Below are positions 36,832 through 45,511 of a DNA stretch of 64,000 nucleotides, in pieces; position 1 is the stretch's first letter, and each line of letters begins with the position of its first letter. The translations under genes and the position numbers were made by a program. Source of the DNA: a marine bacterium B5-7 (GTDB lineage Bacteria > Pseudomonadota > Gammaproteobacteria > Arenicellales > CAJQKF01). The DNA lies in the NCBI GenBank assembly GCA_021604525.1, contig BQJD01000008.1, forward strand, positions 1 to 64,000. The letters are read 5' to 3'. The notes below the pieces were generated by a model, which saw only the letters and a program-made list of their open reading frames with translations, was not told where the DNA came from and ran no database searches.

Positions 36832-37575
36832 GTGACGGATACAAATGACGTTTTTCTCATAACCGGCGCATCGCGCGGACTGGGTCTGGCGATGGCCAGA
36901 GCGTTTGATTTGCATGATGCCGCCTTGTTTTTGGTTGCGCGTGGTGAAATCGTGGATGAGTTTAAACAGGCTGTTCGATATCGAGCCGACCTGACCGTAT
37001 CACCGGAAGTTCACGACTTGCTCGAAGCCTTCGATTCTTTCCTTGATGACCGCAAGCCAGGCAACGTGACTCTCATTAATAATGCAGGCACGGTGTCACC
37101 GATTGCCTCGGCAGATCGATCAGACCCGGGTGAGGTCGATGCTGCGATTCGACTAAATTTGCTAACACCCATGTGGTTAACTTCTGGTTTTATCAAGACA
37201 ATTGAAAAGCGGAAATTATCTGGCCGGGTGATAAATATCTCATCAGGCGCTGCGCATTCAGCTTATGCCGGATGGAGTACCTATTGTGCAGCCAAGGCCG
37301 GGCTTGATCATTTTACCCGCTGTGTGGGTATCGAGCAGAGTGATCGAGTGAACCCTGTCACTGTAGTTTCCATAGCGCCGGGAGTTATTGATACCGACAT
37401 GCAATCACAGATTCGCGGTATGAATAAGCAGGACTTTCCAATGCTCGATAAATTTGTGAATCTGAAGGAATCGGGCGCACTTGAAAGTGCGGATAGGGTT
37501 GCCAGTCGTCTTGTCGCTTTTCTTGACGACGGGGCACTGAAGCACGGTGGGATATATGATCTGCGCGATCTGTGA
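36832..37575 (+). CDS. Short-chain dehydrogenase/reductase (sepiapterin/benzil reductase-like)
   Basis: A 247-aa NAD(P)-dependent oxidoreductase. The Rossmann glycine motif is TGASRGLGLA (residues 11-20), then NNAGT, and the catalytic SSGAAHSAYAGWSTYCAAKAG with the Ser, Tyr and Lys, cited as YCAAK at about 148. The overall pattern recalls sepiapterin or benzil reductases such as YueD. The start is a GTG at 36832, seven nt after GGAG; an ATG overlaps it one base earlier but runs straight into a stop. Confidence 0.88.
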   Translation: MTDTNDVFLITGASRGLGLAMARAFDLHDAALFLVARGEIVDEFKQAVRYRADLTVSPEVHDLLEAFDSFLDDRKPGNVTLINNAGTVSPIASADRSDPGEVDAAIRLNLLTPMWLTSGFIKTIEKRKLSGRVINISSGAAHSAYAGWSTYCAAKAGLDHFTRCVGIEQSDRVNPVTVVSIAPGVIDTDMQSQIRGMNKQDFPMLDKFVNLKESGALESADRVASRLVAFLDDGALKHGGIYDLRDL

Positions 37576-37778
37576 AAGCGCGGTAATGGATATTGCCCGG
37601 ATTCGACGATTCCAGGTGTAGGAAGTTTTGAGTATGATTTGTTTGCTGCTGGAAAACATTCGAAGATGTTCCTTTCAACTTTTGTCTTTAACCAAATCGT
37701 CATGTAATCTCTCATATTGACGCCTCAATTGAGCGCGTTACCGTATTTCCATGCATTACCAAGGGGGGGTGTCGGGCA

Positions 37779-39062
37779 ATGAAAGATAAAAAATTTGTGG
37801 GACTCATAGGGATTATTGCAACCGCCTCAAGCGTGGTTGCGCTACCGGTTAGTGGGGCCGGATTTCAGATCAGCGAACAGACGGTTGCCGGTATGGGTCA
37901 GGCATTTGCCGGTGCCGGTATCGCACGTGACGATGCGTCCAATGTGTTCTATAACCCGGCAGGCATGCTGGCAAATCCCAACCGCCAGTTCCAGCTTGGC
38001 GCGACCCTGATTTCTGCCGATGCGAAGTTCAACAATCGTGGTTCTACACAACGGCTGGCCGGGGTGGCCGTGCCGAGTTCCGGTCCAAACAGCAACGGCG
38101 GTGACGATTCAGTAGTACCGAATTTTTACTACACCTCAAGCGGCGATACCTTCAAATGGGGACTGGGAGTGTCGGCGCCGTATGGCTTGTCGACAGACTA
38201 TGATAATGGCTGGGTAGGCCGTTATCACGCATTGTTTTCGGAACTGAAAACAATCAACATCAACCCGGCCGTTGCAGTCAAGGTTAGTGAAAATGTGAGT
38301 ATCGGCGCAGGTGTCAGTATTCTGAAAGCCGACGCCAAAATCAGTCAATCTGTTTTTACCGGACCCGGTCGTCCCGACGGCAAGGCAACATTGGCCGGCG
38401 ATGATACCGAGGAGGCATTCAATCTCGGCATCATGGTCACGCCCACAACGTCTACTCGTATGGGACTGGGTTATCGTTCAAGCACCAGGAATCGTATAGA
38501 GGCCAGGGTCCATTTCACCGGGGTTCCAGGAGTTCCGGCATCTTTGCCGGCAGAGTCGACAATTACCTTGCCAGAGTCGGTGTTTGCATCCTTGTCTCAT
38601 GTTTTCAGGGGAAAAACCGAGGTGTCCGGTAGCCTTCGCTGGACTCGCTGGAGTGAGCTTCCGGAACTTCGTATCAGCACGGCAGGCCTGCCTGATTCGG
38701 TTTCCGACTATCAGTGGGAAGATGTCGTCATGTGGAGTTTAGGTGTTAATCACCAGCTAAACGATACCTGGATGTTACGCGCAGGATACGCCTTTGACGA
38801 ATCTCCAGTGCCTTCCGCTGCCAATCGTTCTCCACGTGTTCCAGACTCCGATCGCGACTGGTTTACACTCGGCGTGTCGGCAAAGATCAGCAAAACCATG
38901 CGTCTCGACTTCTCCTATGCACGGGTTAACGGCGACAAATCGGACATCAACAACACCGTCAATCTTGTTGCGAGTGCGCCGGGCGCATTCACTGATACCT
39001 TGCGAGGGGATTACAGCTCGAGCGTCAACTTGTTTGGTATCCAGTTGTACGGCGAGTTCTAA
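37779..39062 (+). CDS. fadL: FadL/OmpP1-type outer-membrane transporter
   Basis: A 427-aa outer-membrane beta-barrel for long-chain fatty acids and other hydrophobic compounds. A signal peptide (ending at VALPVSGA) is followed by the mature N-terminus GFQISEQTVAGMGQAFAGAG and NVFYNPAGM, the plug-domain hallmark of the family. Barrel strands follow to a typical aromatic C-terminus (FGIQLYGEF). A strong AAGGGGGGG ribosome site precedes the ATG. Could supply substrates to the acyl-CoA ligase at 7.4 kb, though they are not linked. Confidence 0.92.
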   Translation: MKDKKFVGLIGIIATASSVVALPVSGAGFQISEQTVAGMGQAFAGAGIARDDASNVFYNPAGMLANPNRQFQLGATLISADAKFNNRGSTQRLAGVAVPSSGPNSNGGDDSVVPNFYYTSSGDTFKWGLGVSAPYGLSTDYDNGWVGRYHALFSELKTININPAVAVKVSENVSIGAGVSILKADAKISQSVFTGPGRPDGKATLAGDDTEEAFNLGIMVTPTTSTRMGLGYRSSTRNRIEARVHFTGVPGVPASLPAESTITLPESVFASLSHVFRGKTEVSGSLRWTRWSELPELRISTAGLPDSVSDYQWEDVVMWSLGVNHQLNDTWMLRAGYAFDESPVPSAANRSPRVPDSDRDWFTLGVSAKISKTMRLDFSYARVNGDKSDINNTVNLVASAPGAFTDTLRGDYSSSVNLFGIQLYGEF

Positions 39063-39105
39063 TTCGAATTTCGCAAGTAGTAATAATTAGCAACTATGGT
39101 TCAGT

Positions 39106-40248
39106 TCAGTTCAGTTCGAACCACAGTTGTTGACGAACATCGCCTCCGTCATCGGTCTTATCGTTGTCGCGGACAATGTCGACGACCACCGGATCGCCCG
39201 GGTTCTTGTTCCATAACGCGAGCCTGATATCTGCATAGCTGTAGATTTCGCGCTCGTTGATACGCACGATACGGTCATTGGTTCTGGCGCCGGCTTTCTC
39301 AGCAGGACTATTCGTTGCGAAACCTGAAATAATTACCCCGTCGCTGGAAGGATCAATCAACACACCCATGCGTCCGGGTGATGGTAGCTCACTGTCTTCG
39401 ATATTAAGAAACACATCTGCATGGTGTGCAGAACGTTCGCGTTCGCTCAAGACGATAACACCGTCAAGGCCCATATCCGACTTTACTCGCGAAGGTATGC
39501 CGAAGCCGTCGGCGACATGTTGAATGCCGGCAAGCACCACCATGATGTGGTCCGGATGACTCGACAGGAATTCCGAGGCGGTCGCGCCCATCACCTCGTC
39601 CCAGGTTCGCTGCACATCGATGAATGTTTCAAGGTCCGATACATCATTGCCGGCGTGTTCACGGAACACTGCTTCAAGGAGTTCTCGATAAGCAGGTGAT
39701 GGAGGATTTATCTTCTTCGGCAGTTCACTTCGTTCATGGTCGTCGAGCCCATCGATGCCGACTTCGCTCACTCGTGCAGCTAGCTCTTTGGAGGCATTCA
39801 AGGCAACGAGTGGCAGACCATGTTGGCGTGCGTAGCTGAAAACAGGTTGGTACAACCTCGGATCGTATCTCCATCGGTCGAAGTACTCGGTTTTCTCAAG
39901 CAGTTGCGAGAAATCAATCCGGTCTTCACGATAAGCATCCAGAACCTTCTGAAAAGGCTGTTGGATCATCTCAAAACCCACTGCAACCTTGAGGCCACGT
40001 GATACCAGCGCCTTGATAACGGCCAGTTGATTCAGATGGTAGCCCCAATCACTGTGGGCTTCGCCGACATAAACTATGTTGGGTGGGATAATGTCCGGCA
40101 ACAAGCGATTAACTTCCGCGGTGCGCTTTGCATCGTTCCTGTCATCATGTTTGCTGCTCGCGATGGCAGGTCCATTGAGTAAAATAGCCGTCAGCAGAAG
40201 CGTCACAATTGTCCAGGGGTTATGTTTAGCAATCACGTCAGTATCCAT
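39106..40248 (-). CDS. ChaN-family protein with C-terminal PDZ domain
   Basis: A 380-aa exported protein. After a hydrophobic N-terminus (IVTLLLTAILLNGPAIA) comes a ChaN/Tiki-like domain: IVYVGEAHSDWGYHLNQLAV, VAVGFEMIQQPF, and HIMVVLAGIQHVADGFGIP (about 55-270). ChaN of Campylobacter and related proteins bind heme; others may be peptidases. Residues about 290-370 are a PDZ domain (SPAEKAGARTNDRIVRINER). No lipobox cysteine is apparent. Its start overlaps the divergent M1-like peptidase gene by 27 nt, so each promoter lies inside the other gene unless one start is further in. Confidence 0.85.
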   Translation of the reverse strand: MDTDVIAKHNPWTIVTLLLTAILLNGPAIASSKHDDRNDAKRTAEVNRLLPDIIPPNIVYVGEAHSDWGYHLNQLAVIKALVSRGLKVAVGFEMIQQPFQKVLDAYREDRIDFSQLLEKTEYFDRWRYDPRLYQPVFSYARQHGLPLVALNASKELAARVSEVGIDGLDDHERSELPKKINPPSPAYRELLEAVFREHAGNDVSDLETFIDVQRTWDEVMGATASEFLSSHPDHIMVVLAGIQHVADGFGIPSRVKSDMGLDGVIVLSERERSAHHADVFLNIEDSELPSPGRMGVLIDPSSDGVIISGFATNSPAEKAGARTNDRIVRINEREIYSYADIRLALWNKNPGDPVVVDIVRDNDKTDDGGDVRQQLWFELN

Positions 40249-42327
40249 TTCAAGACCGTTCGGTGGTGGGTCATACCATTATTTATTTTAGTGTCTCAGA
40301 TAATACCCGCTATGGCGCACTCGGCTGTATCGATAATAAAACATGACATGACGGTTATTATTGATGCGTCATCGAAAGGCCTTATCGTTGTCGATCATAT
40401 AACGGCTCATCTCGACAACGATACGCTGACCAGCATTCCAGCACTGATGTTGAATCCCGACATGCAGATCCTTCGTGCGAGCGTAGATGGTCGTGAACTC
40501 ATCGAAGAAAACTCATCGCTCGGGCAGCAACTTCTGACTCCCATGGCTGATGGCCACATTCAATTACCCGTTGGCAGTCGTGAACTGGTGATCGAATACA
40601 GAAACGACCTCATGACAGATGACTGGCCGTGGATCACTTTGCTGCCACAGGAAGCCTGGTATCCGACGAGCATAGATACACCGTTAAGTTTCAATCTCGA
40701 TGTTCGTGTTCCGTCTAACTGGGTGACGTTGAGTCAAGGTGCTTCTGATAGTGAGGTGGATGGTAACAGCAGCGATGACAATATCGATCAGCAATATGAC
40801 AACGTGGCAACATATCGGCAGTTTGATCCGCAACAGGGCATCTATCTCATTGCCGGGCCATATGTTGACTACCATCGTGAAGCCAGGGGTTACCGGGCGC
40901 GGGTCATGTTACGTGATGCTGATGCGCGGTTAGCGGACAGCTATCTTAGCGCCGCACTTGTTGGCCTTGAACGTTATAGCGCAGCGTTGGGCGAATACCC
41001 CTATCACAGCTTTACATTGGTTGAGAATCAGCAACAAACCGGTTGGGGGATGCCGGGTTTTACCTTGCTTGGCTCAGAGGTTATTCGCCTGCCGTTTATT
41101 ATTCACACTTCGTTTCCCCATGAGCTATTGCATAACTGGTGGGGCAACGGGATATTCGTCGATTACTCGAGCGGGAACTGGAGTGAAGGACTGACCACCT
41201 ATCTTAGCGATTATCTTGATCGTGAAGAGAACGACCACGCACGTCAGTATCGTCTCGATACACTGATATCCTGGGATAACTTTGCAAAACGCCAGGGTGA
41301 CTTTCCGCTATCGGAATTTATTGCTCGCCATGATCGCGCGACCCAGGCGGTCGGCTATGGGAGAGGACTGTATCTGTTCCATATGTTGCGCGGCCAGTTG
41401 GGTGATGCGAAATTCCTTGAGGCGCTTAAAAAGTTTTACCATCAGTACCTGTTTAAGTATGCGAGCTTTGACGATATTCGTGATGTTTTCGAATCGGTGT
41501 GTGAATGTTCTCTTGAAGAATTTTTCAGACAATGGCTGTATCGCAGCGGTGCCCCCCGGCTAACACTTGAAAAGGCGACTTTGAATGAAGCCGGGAATTC
41601 ACTTGAAATCACCCTTGGGCAAGAAAATCCACCCTGGCGGCTGCGTGTACCGTTGCGGCTGATGGATACCAATGGCAACAGCCACTGGCGCTTTATGCCC
41701 CTTCAGGCGTCCATGCAAAGCGAAACGTTTGTTGTGGATACACCCATCGCGCGAGTCGATGTGGATCCCGATTTTGATGTTTTCAGAATGCTTGATGCCA
41801 GCGAGAAACCGGTTACGATAAGTGAACTTTTCGCCGCTGACCATGTAGTTGTTGATCCTGCAGACGAATCATTCGCGCCTCTCGCCAGGTCGATGGTATC
41901 GGGCCGCAATGGATGGTCGGTTGCCAAAGACGGGTCTGATGCCGGTGCTGACGGATTGATCCTGTTGGGTAGAAATCATCCTCTGGCGGAGGAGATTTTC
42001 GATCAACGTATCGTAAATGAAAGTCTGGCACTTGATGGCGCCCCGGTCAGGATATCGGCTGAATCTGTTGTTGTCCTGGCTGGTGCCAAAAACCTGAATG
42101 GGCACAACACGATTGTGCTGTGGATTATTGCGCAAGCAGATGAACGATTGGCCGATTTGCTACGACGCCTGGCGCATTACGGCCGCCAAAGTTATCTGGT
42201 CTTCGATCGTATCGATCAACGTGCCAGTTTCAGTGGCCAGTGGCGCACGGGAGGCGGTGGATTGACTCGTGTTTTTGTGGACGATCCACCCGCGGTAGAA
42301 GTGAATGGTTCAAAGCCGCTGTTTTGA
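40222..42327 (+). CDS. M1-like zinc metallopeptidase, exported
   Basis: A 701-aa protein with an N-terminal signal (WVIPLFILVSQIIPAMAHS). The zinc site is HELLHNWWGN (about residue 302) with the third ligand Glu about 18 residues on in NWSEGLTTYL, the M1 arrangement. In place of the usual exopeptidase motif GAMEN it has GWGMPGF, so it may not be an ordinary aminopeptidase. Residues about 540-701 form an extra C-terminal region that I do not recognise. It faces the ChaN-PDZ gene head to head with overlapping 5' ends; the pairing of two exported proteins suggests a joint role in the periplasm. Confidence 0.85.
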   Translation: MFSNHVSIHFKTVRWWVIPLFILVSQIIPAMAHSAVSIIKHDMTVIIDASSKGLIVVDHITAHLDNDTLTSIPALMLNPDMQILRASVDGRELIEENSSLGQQLLTPMADGHIQLPVGSRELVIEYRNDLMTDDWPWITLLPQEAWYPTSIDTPLSFNLDVRVPSNWVTLSQGASDSEVDGNSSDDNIDQQYDNVATYRQFDPQQGIYLIAGPYVDYHREARGYRARVMLRDADARLADSYLSAALVGLERYSAALGEYPYHSFTLVENQQQTGWGMPGFTLLGSEVIRLPFIIHTSFPHELLHNWWGNGIFVDYSSGNWSEGLTTYLSDYLDREENDHARQYRLDTLISWDNFAKRQGDFPLSEFIARHDRATQAVGYGRGLYLFHMLRGQLGDAKFLEALKKFYHQYLFKYASFDDIRDVFESVCECSLEEFFRQWLYRSGAPRLTLEKATLNEAGNSLEITLGQENPPWRLRVPLRLMDTNGNSHWRFMPLQASMQSETFVVDTPIARVDVDPDFDVFRMLDASEKPVTISELFAADHVVVDPADESFAPLARSMVSGRNGWSVAKDGSDAGADGLILLGRNHPLAEEIFDQRIVNESLALDGAPVRISAESVVVLAGAKNLNGHNTIVLWIIAQADERLADLLRRLAHYGRQSYLVFDRIDQRASFSGQWRTGGGGLTRVFVDDPPAVEVNGSKPLF

Positions 42328-42337
42328 GATAGGTTTA
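42325..42337. repeat. Fragment of the dispersed repeat at the M1-gene stop codon
   Basis: TTTGAGATAGGTT is identical, in reverse complement, to the outer 13 bases of the repeat element at 7263. It contains the TGA stop of the peptidase gene. Thirteen bases alone could be chance, but another copy (16031) also touches a gene end. Confidence 0.35.
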
Positions 42338-42389
42338 CTCTAATGTCAGGTCACATATGACCTGGACTCAGTCGTACTGACAAATAGAA

Positions 42390-42620
42390 TCAGCCGGCTT
42401 GTCGAGAGGCAATTACCAACCAATTGACGCTTGGATGGATGGCATCTTCACGTAGCAATATTTCAAGGCCGAGGCGGCTGCGGATATCTGCGAAGTCCAG
42501 ATCCGGACCGAAGCTTTCGCGCAGCTTGTCCAAATGTTCGGCATTGATAAGGAGGACATTGGCTGGATAGCCCATCCTGTCCTCGAAGTCGCGGCACAGA
42601 CGGTAGATGTAACTCAGCAT
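42390..42620 (-). CDS. Small conserved-looking protein of unknown function
   Basis: A 76-aa cytoplasmic protein starting MLSYIYRLCRDFEDRMGYPAN and including NAEHLDKLRESFG. No transmembrane segment or metal motif is seen. Composition and codon use look genuine, and short proteins of this pattern occur in other gammaproteobacteria as far as I recall, without known role. A small palindrome AGGTCA-CATA-TGACCT lies just beyond its 3' end (about 42346-42361). Confidence 0.6.
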   Translation of the reverse strand: MLSYIYRLCRDFEDRMGYPANVLLINAEHLDKLRESFGPDLDFADIRSRLGLEILLREDAIHPSVNWLVIASRQAG

Positions 42621-42735
42621 CGTTGCGGCTCCTTTGGTAGCCTACCCACTTTGACTGTTATGCGTTCCGGTTGGTTCAATCGATTGTGCACACTGTCGTT
42701 CACCTGATTTTCTCATACTTTGATGCAAGTCAGTT

Positions 42736-43506
42736 TTACGACGGGCAATAAGCTGCACCAAGGATATGGCCCGTATTGTTTTGTACCAGTACGGCACAAT
42801 TTGTCCTGTTAGATGAATCCGGTTCGATTTTAACTTCCAATTTGTCGTTCTGCATGCGTCCAATATGCTTGAACTCTGTGACGATATGATGATTGTGCAT
42901 GGTTTTGCCGTTATTTTCGCCGCGAACCACCTGCGTGCTTGCCGCTGGAATGAACCGTATTTGCCAAATATCGGCGGAATCAGTCGGTGTGCCATCAAGG
43001 CTGACGATATAGGCCCCGTCGCGTTTATCGATATGGACATCTACAGGAAGTCGCGATTGCTTATTGATGCCCATGTATAAGGCGTCCCGATTGCTGCCGA
43101 CCAGGGCATGTTGGCCGTTGACCACCATTTGCGGTGTGTAAACGCCAGTGCGACCGCCCATAGGCGTGCTGTTGTATTGTCGTTGTCGTCGCGTGAAGTC
43201 AGCGTTCGAGAATGGATCGCGCCAACTGCCGGCGGAACCGTAGACAAGATCGTCCCAGTAATCCACATGGAACTCCAAGGCGACGACATCATTTCGATTG
43301 TCGATCAATTCCTTCAAAAGTATGTCCGCGGGTGGGCAGGAATAACAGCCCTGTGAGGTATAAAGCTCAACAACTGCCCGTGCCGGTGTTCCGCGAGCAT
43401 CACCGCCCTCATCGGCGCTTGCTGTGCCAATGACAAAAAACAGGGTGAAGATTGCCAGGATTTTGAATCGATAATTCGCTGATAGCTCAACCATTTTCTT
43501 CATCAT
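42736..43506 (-). CDS. DUF1223 exported thioredoxin-like protein
   Basis: A 256-aa exported protein with a signal peptide (FKILAIFTLFFVIGTASA). The domain begins VVELYTSQGCYSCPPADILL, a thioredoxin-like CxxC context, then ALEFHVDYWDDLVYG, and VYTPQMVVNGQHALVGS. These are DUF1223 hallmarks. The CYSC pair suggests a redox role in the periplasm. GGAG seven nt upstream supports the start at 43506. Confidence 0.88.
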   Translation of the reverse strand: MMKKMVELSANYRFKILAIFTLFFVIGTASADEGGDARGTPARAVVELYTSQGCYSCPPADILLKELIDNRNDVVALEFHVDYWDDLVYGSAGSWRDPFSNADFTRRQRQYNSTPMGGRTGVYTPQMVVNGQHALVGSNRDALYMGINKQSRLPVDVHIDKRDGAYIVSLDGTPTDSADIWQIRFIPAASTQVVRGENNGKTMHNHHIVTEFKHIGRMQNDKLEVKIEPDSSNRTNCAVLVQNNTGHILGAAYCPS

Positions 43507-43714
43507 GGGTTTTCTCCATATTGCGGGTTTTGCGCCGCATGTAGATGGTAAACTTGAGGCACCTTTGGCTGGTATTTACCTGATCTTGAATGACGTCATC
43601 ATGTGAGTCACTCGATGTCATTTGAATTGAATGCCTTTGTAATAGACAACGGCCTTAAGGCATTTAGTTCGAAGTTAATGCCGAAAGTTCACAATTCCTA
43701 TCTGGAGCTGGTTG

Positions 43715-43990
43715 ATGAGTGAGCAGGATCTGCGACAACTGATTGAAAGTTTGCGTGTTGAAATCGCACGCGTGCCTGAGGGCGATGCCGATGCCCATAG
43801 TCGACTTGAGACGATTATTACCGAACTCGAAGCGCGACTTGAAAGCGGCACGCAGTCTGATTTTGACGAGTTGCCTACCGGACTTAAAGGGACTATTCAG
43901 GACACGATTCATCAGATCGAGGCCCGTCATCCAGATGCCACGACATTGCTTAACAACATCATGATGACCCTTGCCAATATGGGAATCTAG
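43715..43990 (+). CDS. DUF4404 domain protein
   Basis: A 91-aa helical protein matching DUF4404: MSEQDLRQLIESLRVEI, a Leu-rich coiled middle (RLETIITELEARLE), and the closing HPDATTLLNNIMMTLANMGI. Function unknown. Start taken at the ATG at 43715, seven nt after GGAG, rather than the TTG one codon before. Confidence 0.82.
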   Translation: MSEQDLRQLIESLRVEIARVPEGDADAHSRLETIITELEARLESGTQSDFDELPTGLKGTIQDTIHQIEARHPDATTLLNNIMMTLANMGI

Positions 43991-44048
43991 AACTTAGCGT
44001 ATGTAGGACGAATCCGGTACACAGCTATAAGCAGGCGTTAAATATAAG

Positions 44049-44072
44049 CAGCAGTTAACCGTTTAACTGCTG
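44049..44072. terminator. Terminator-like hairpin at the tesA stop codon
   Basis: CAGCAGTTAA (44049-44058) pairs perfectly with TTAACTGCTG (44063-44072) around CCGT. It lies between the convergent DUF4404 and tesA genes and includes the tesA stop codon. A short TTATT follows on the plus strand. Confidence 0.6.
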
Positions 44073-44779
44073 TTATTGCCTGTTGGCTTCTGGTTTGAAC
44101 CCGGCTCAAATGAAGGTGATGCCGGTAGCATTAATTGAATGCTCGGCCAGATATGCTCAAGCAATAACGGCTGGGCCTCGGCGGTAGGATGAATGCCGTC
44201 GTTCTGCATCAAATTGAAATCGAGTGCGACCGGTTCAAGAAAAAACGATTCAAGCGATACATCGAAGTCCTTGGCAAGACGTTGGTAAACGCCGGCAAAG
44301 GCATCACTATATGCAGGGCCGTAGTTGGGTGGTATCCGCATGCCGAGCAGTAATACCCGGGCCCTTGAATCAAGACTCTGTTTGATCATGCCGGCGAGAT
44401 TGTCATACATCTGTTTCACCGGCAGACCACGCAGACCATCGTTTCCGCCAAGCTCGATAATGACAAGATCTGGCTGCTTGCTTTCCAGCAGATCGGGTAA
44501 GCGACGAAGACCGCCGGCAGTGGTTTCCCCGCTGATGCTGGCGTTGATGATCTCGAAACCACGACCTTCGAGACGGCGTTGAAGTAACGCTACCCAGCCC
44601 CTGTCGGTGGCGACGCCATACGCGGCACCAATGCTGTCACCCATAACCAATAGGGTATATCCGTTTGCTGCGGGTTCTGCTGAAGCAAACGTGCAGGTTG
44701 AGCCGATCAGCATCAGGTAACCGATAATCAATTTGGAAATGGCACCAAGACGCCCCATCATTGACGAAGACAATTTCAT
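44063..44779 (-). CDS. tesA: Periplasmic SGNH esterase/thioesterase TesA
   Basis: A 238-aa exported SGNH hydrolase (acyl-CoA thioesterase I / arylesterase / lysophospholipase). A signal peptide ends near TCTFASA. The four blocks are present: block I MGDSIGAAYGV with the nucleophile Ser, the block II Gly region ASISGETTAGGL, block III GGNDGLRG, and block V DGIHPTAEAQ with the catalytic Asp and His. Divergent from ybbA-ybbP, as in E. coli. The C-terminal tail (after about 220) is Pro/Ser-rich and longer than in E. coli TesA. Confidence 0.95.
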   Translation of the reverse strand: MKLSSSMMGRLGAISKLIIGYLMLIGSTCTFASAEPAANGYTLLVMGDSIGAAYGVATDRGWVALLQRRLEGRGFEIINASISGETTAGGLRRLPDLLESKQPDLVIIELGGNDGLRGLPVKQMYDNLAGMIKQSLDSRARVLLLGMRIPPNYGPAYSDAFAGVYQRLAKDFDVSLESFFLEPVALDFNLMQNDGIHPTAEAQPLLLEHIWPSIQLMLPASPSFEPGSNQKPTGNNSS

Positions 44780-44815
44780 GCCGATCCCACGGTCAGAAAA
44801 GTTTTAAGGTATTTC

Positions 44816-45511
44816 ATGCAATCGAATCCTTCTACAACCAGATCAACCGTGGTGAGCTCCCACGCGCTTTTCAAGAGCGTTCATCTTGGTAATGAGACAA
44901 TCGATATACTGGAAGACGTTACCCTGAATATTGCCGACAATACCACGGCGGCAGTATCCGGGACTTCCGGATCTGGCAAGACAACGTTGCTGGGTCTTCT
45001 CGCGGGTCTCGATACGCCGAGCCATGGTGAGGTGAAGCTGCTGGGAGAATCGTTAAGCGAATTGGATGAGGATCGACGAGCCTCATTAAGACGTGGTCGG
45101 GTCGGCTTTGTTTTCCAGTCATTTCATCTCCTGCCCAACCTGACGGCTGTAGAGAATGTGTCGTTGGCCCTGGAAGTTGCAGGACAACCTGATTCCATCG
45201 AAACACGGGCTAGTGAAGCGCTTGAGAGAGTGGGTCTCGGTCAACGCCTTAAACATCTTCCTTCACAGCTCAGCGGCGGGGAACAGCAGCGTGTGGCGCT
45301 GGCCCGAGCCATGTCAGTGCGTCCGCGAGTCCTGTTTGCCGATGAACCGACCGGCAATCTCGACCATCGAACCAGTAGCCAGATTGCCGATCTGATATTC
45401 GAACTGACAACGGAACTGGAAAGCACCCTGGTGCTGGTTACCCACGACCGCATGCTGGCGGATCGTTGCGATGTTCATTATCGTCTTGAAGACGGACGTC
45501 TCGTCATATGA
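44816..45511 (+). CDS. ybbA: ABC transporter ATP-binding protein YbbA
   Basis: A 231-aa ATPase of the LolD/MacB-type family. Walker A is SGTSGSGKTTLLGLLAG, the signature LSGGEQQRVALARAM, and Walker B LFADEPTGNLD. In E. coli YbbA works with YbbP near tesA; the substrate is not established, perhaps a hydrophobic envelope compound. AAGG precedes the ATG and its stop overlaps the permease gene by 4 nt. Confidence 0.95.
   Translation: MQSNPSTTRSTVVSSHALFKSVHLGNETIDILEDVTLNIADNTTAAVSGTSGSGKTTLLGLLAGLDTPSHGEVKLLGESLSELDEDRRASLRRGRVGFVFQSFHLLPNLTAVENVSLALEVAGQPDSIETRASEALERVGLGQRLKHLPSQLSGGEQQRVALARAMSVRPRVLFADEPTGNLDHRTSSQIADLIFELTTELESTLVLVTHDRMLADRCDVHYRLEDGRLVI

Noticed and set aside
42346-42361. 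AGGTCA-CATA-TGACCT palindrome as an operator
   Set aside because: It lies between two gene ends, so a weak terminator or chance is more likely than an operator.
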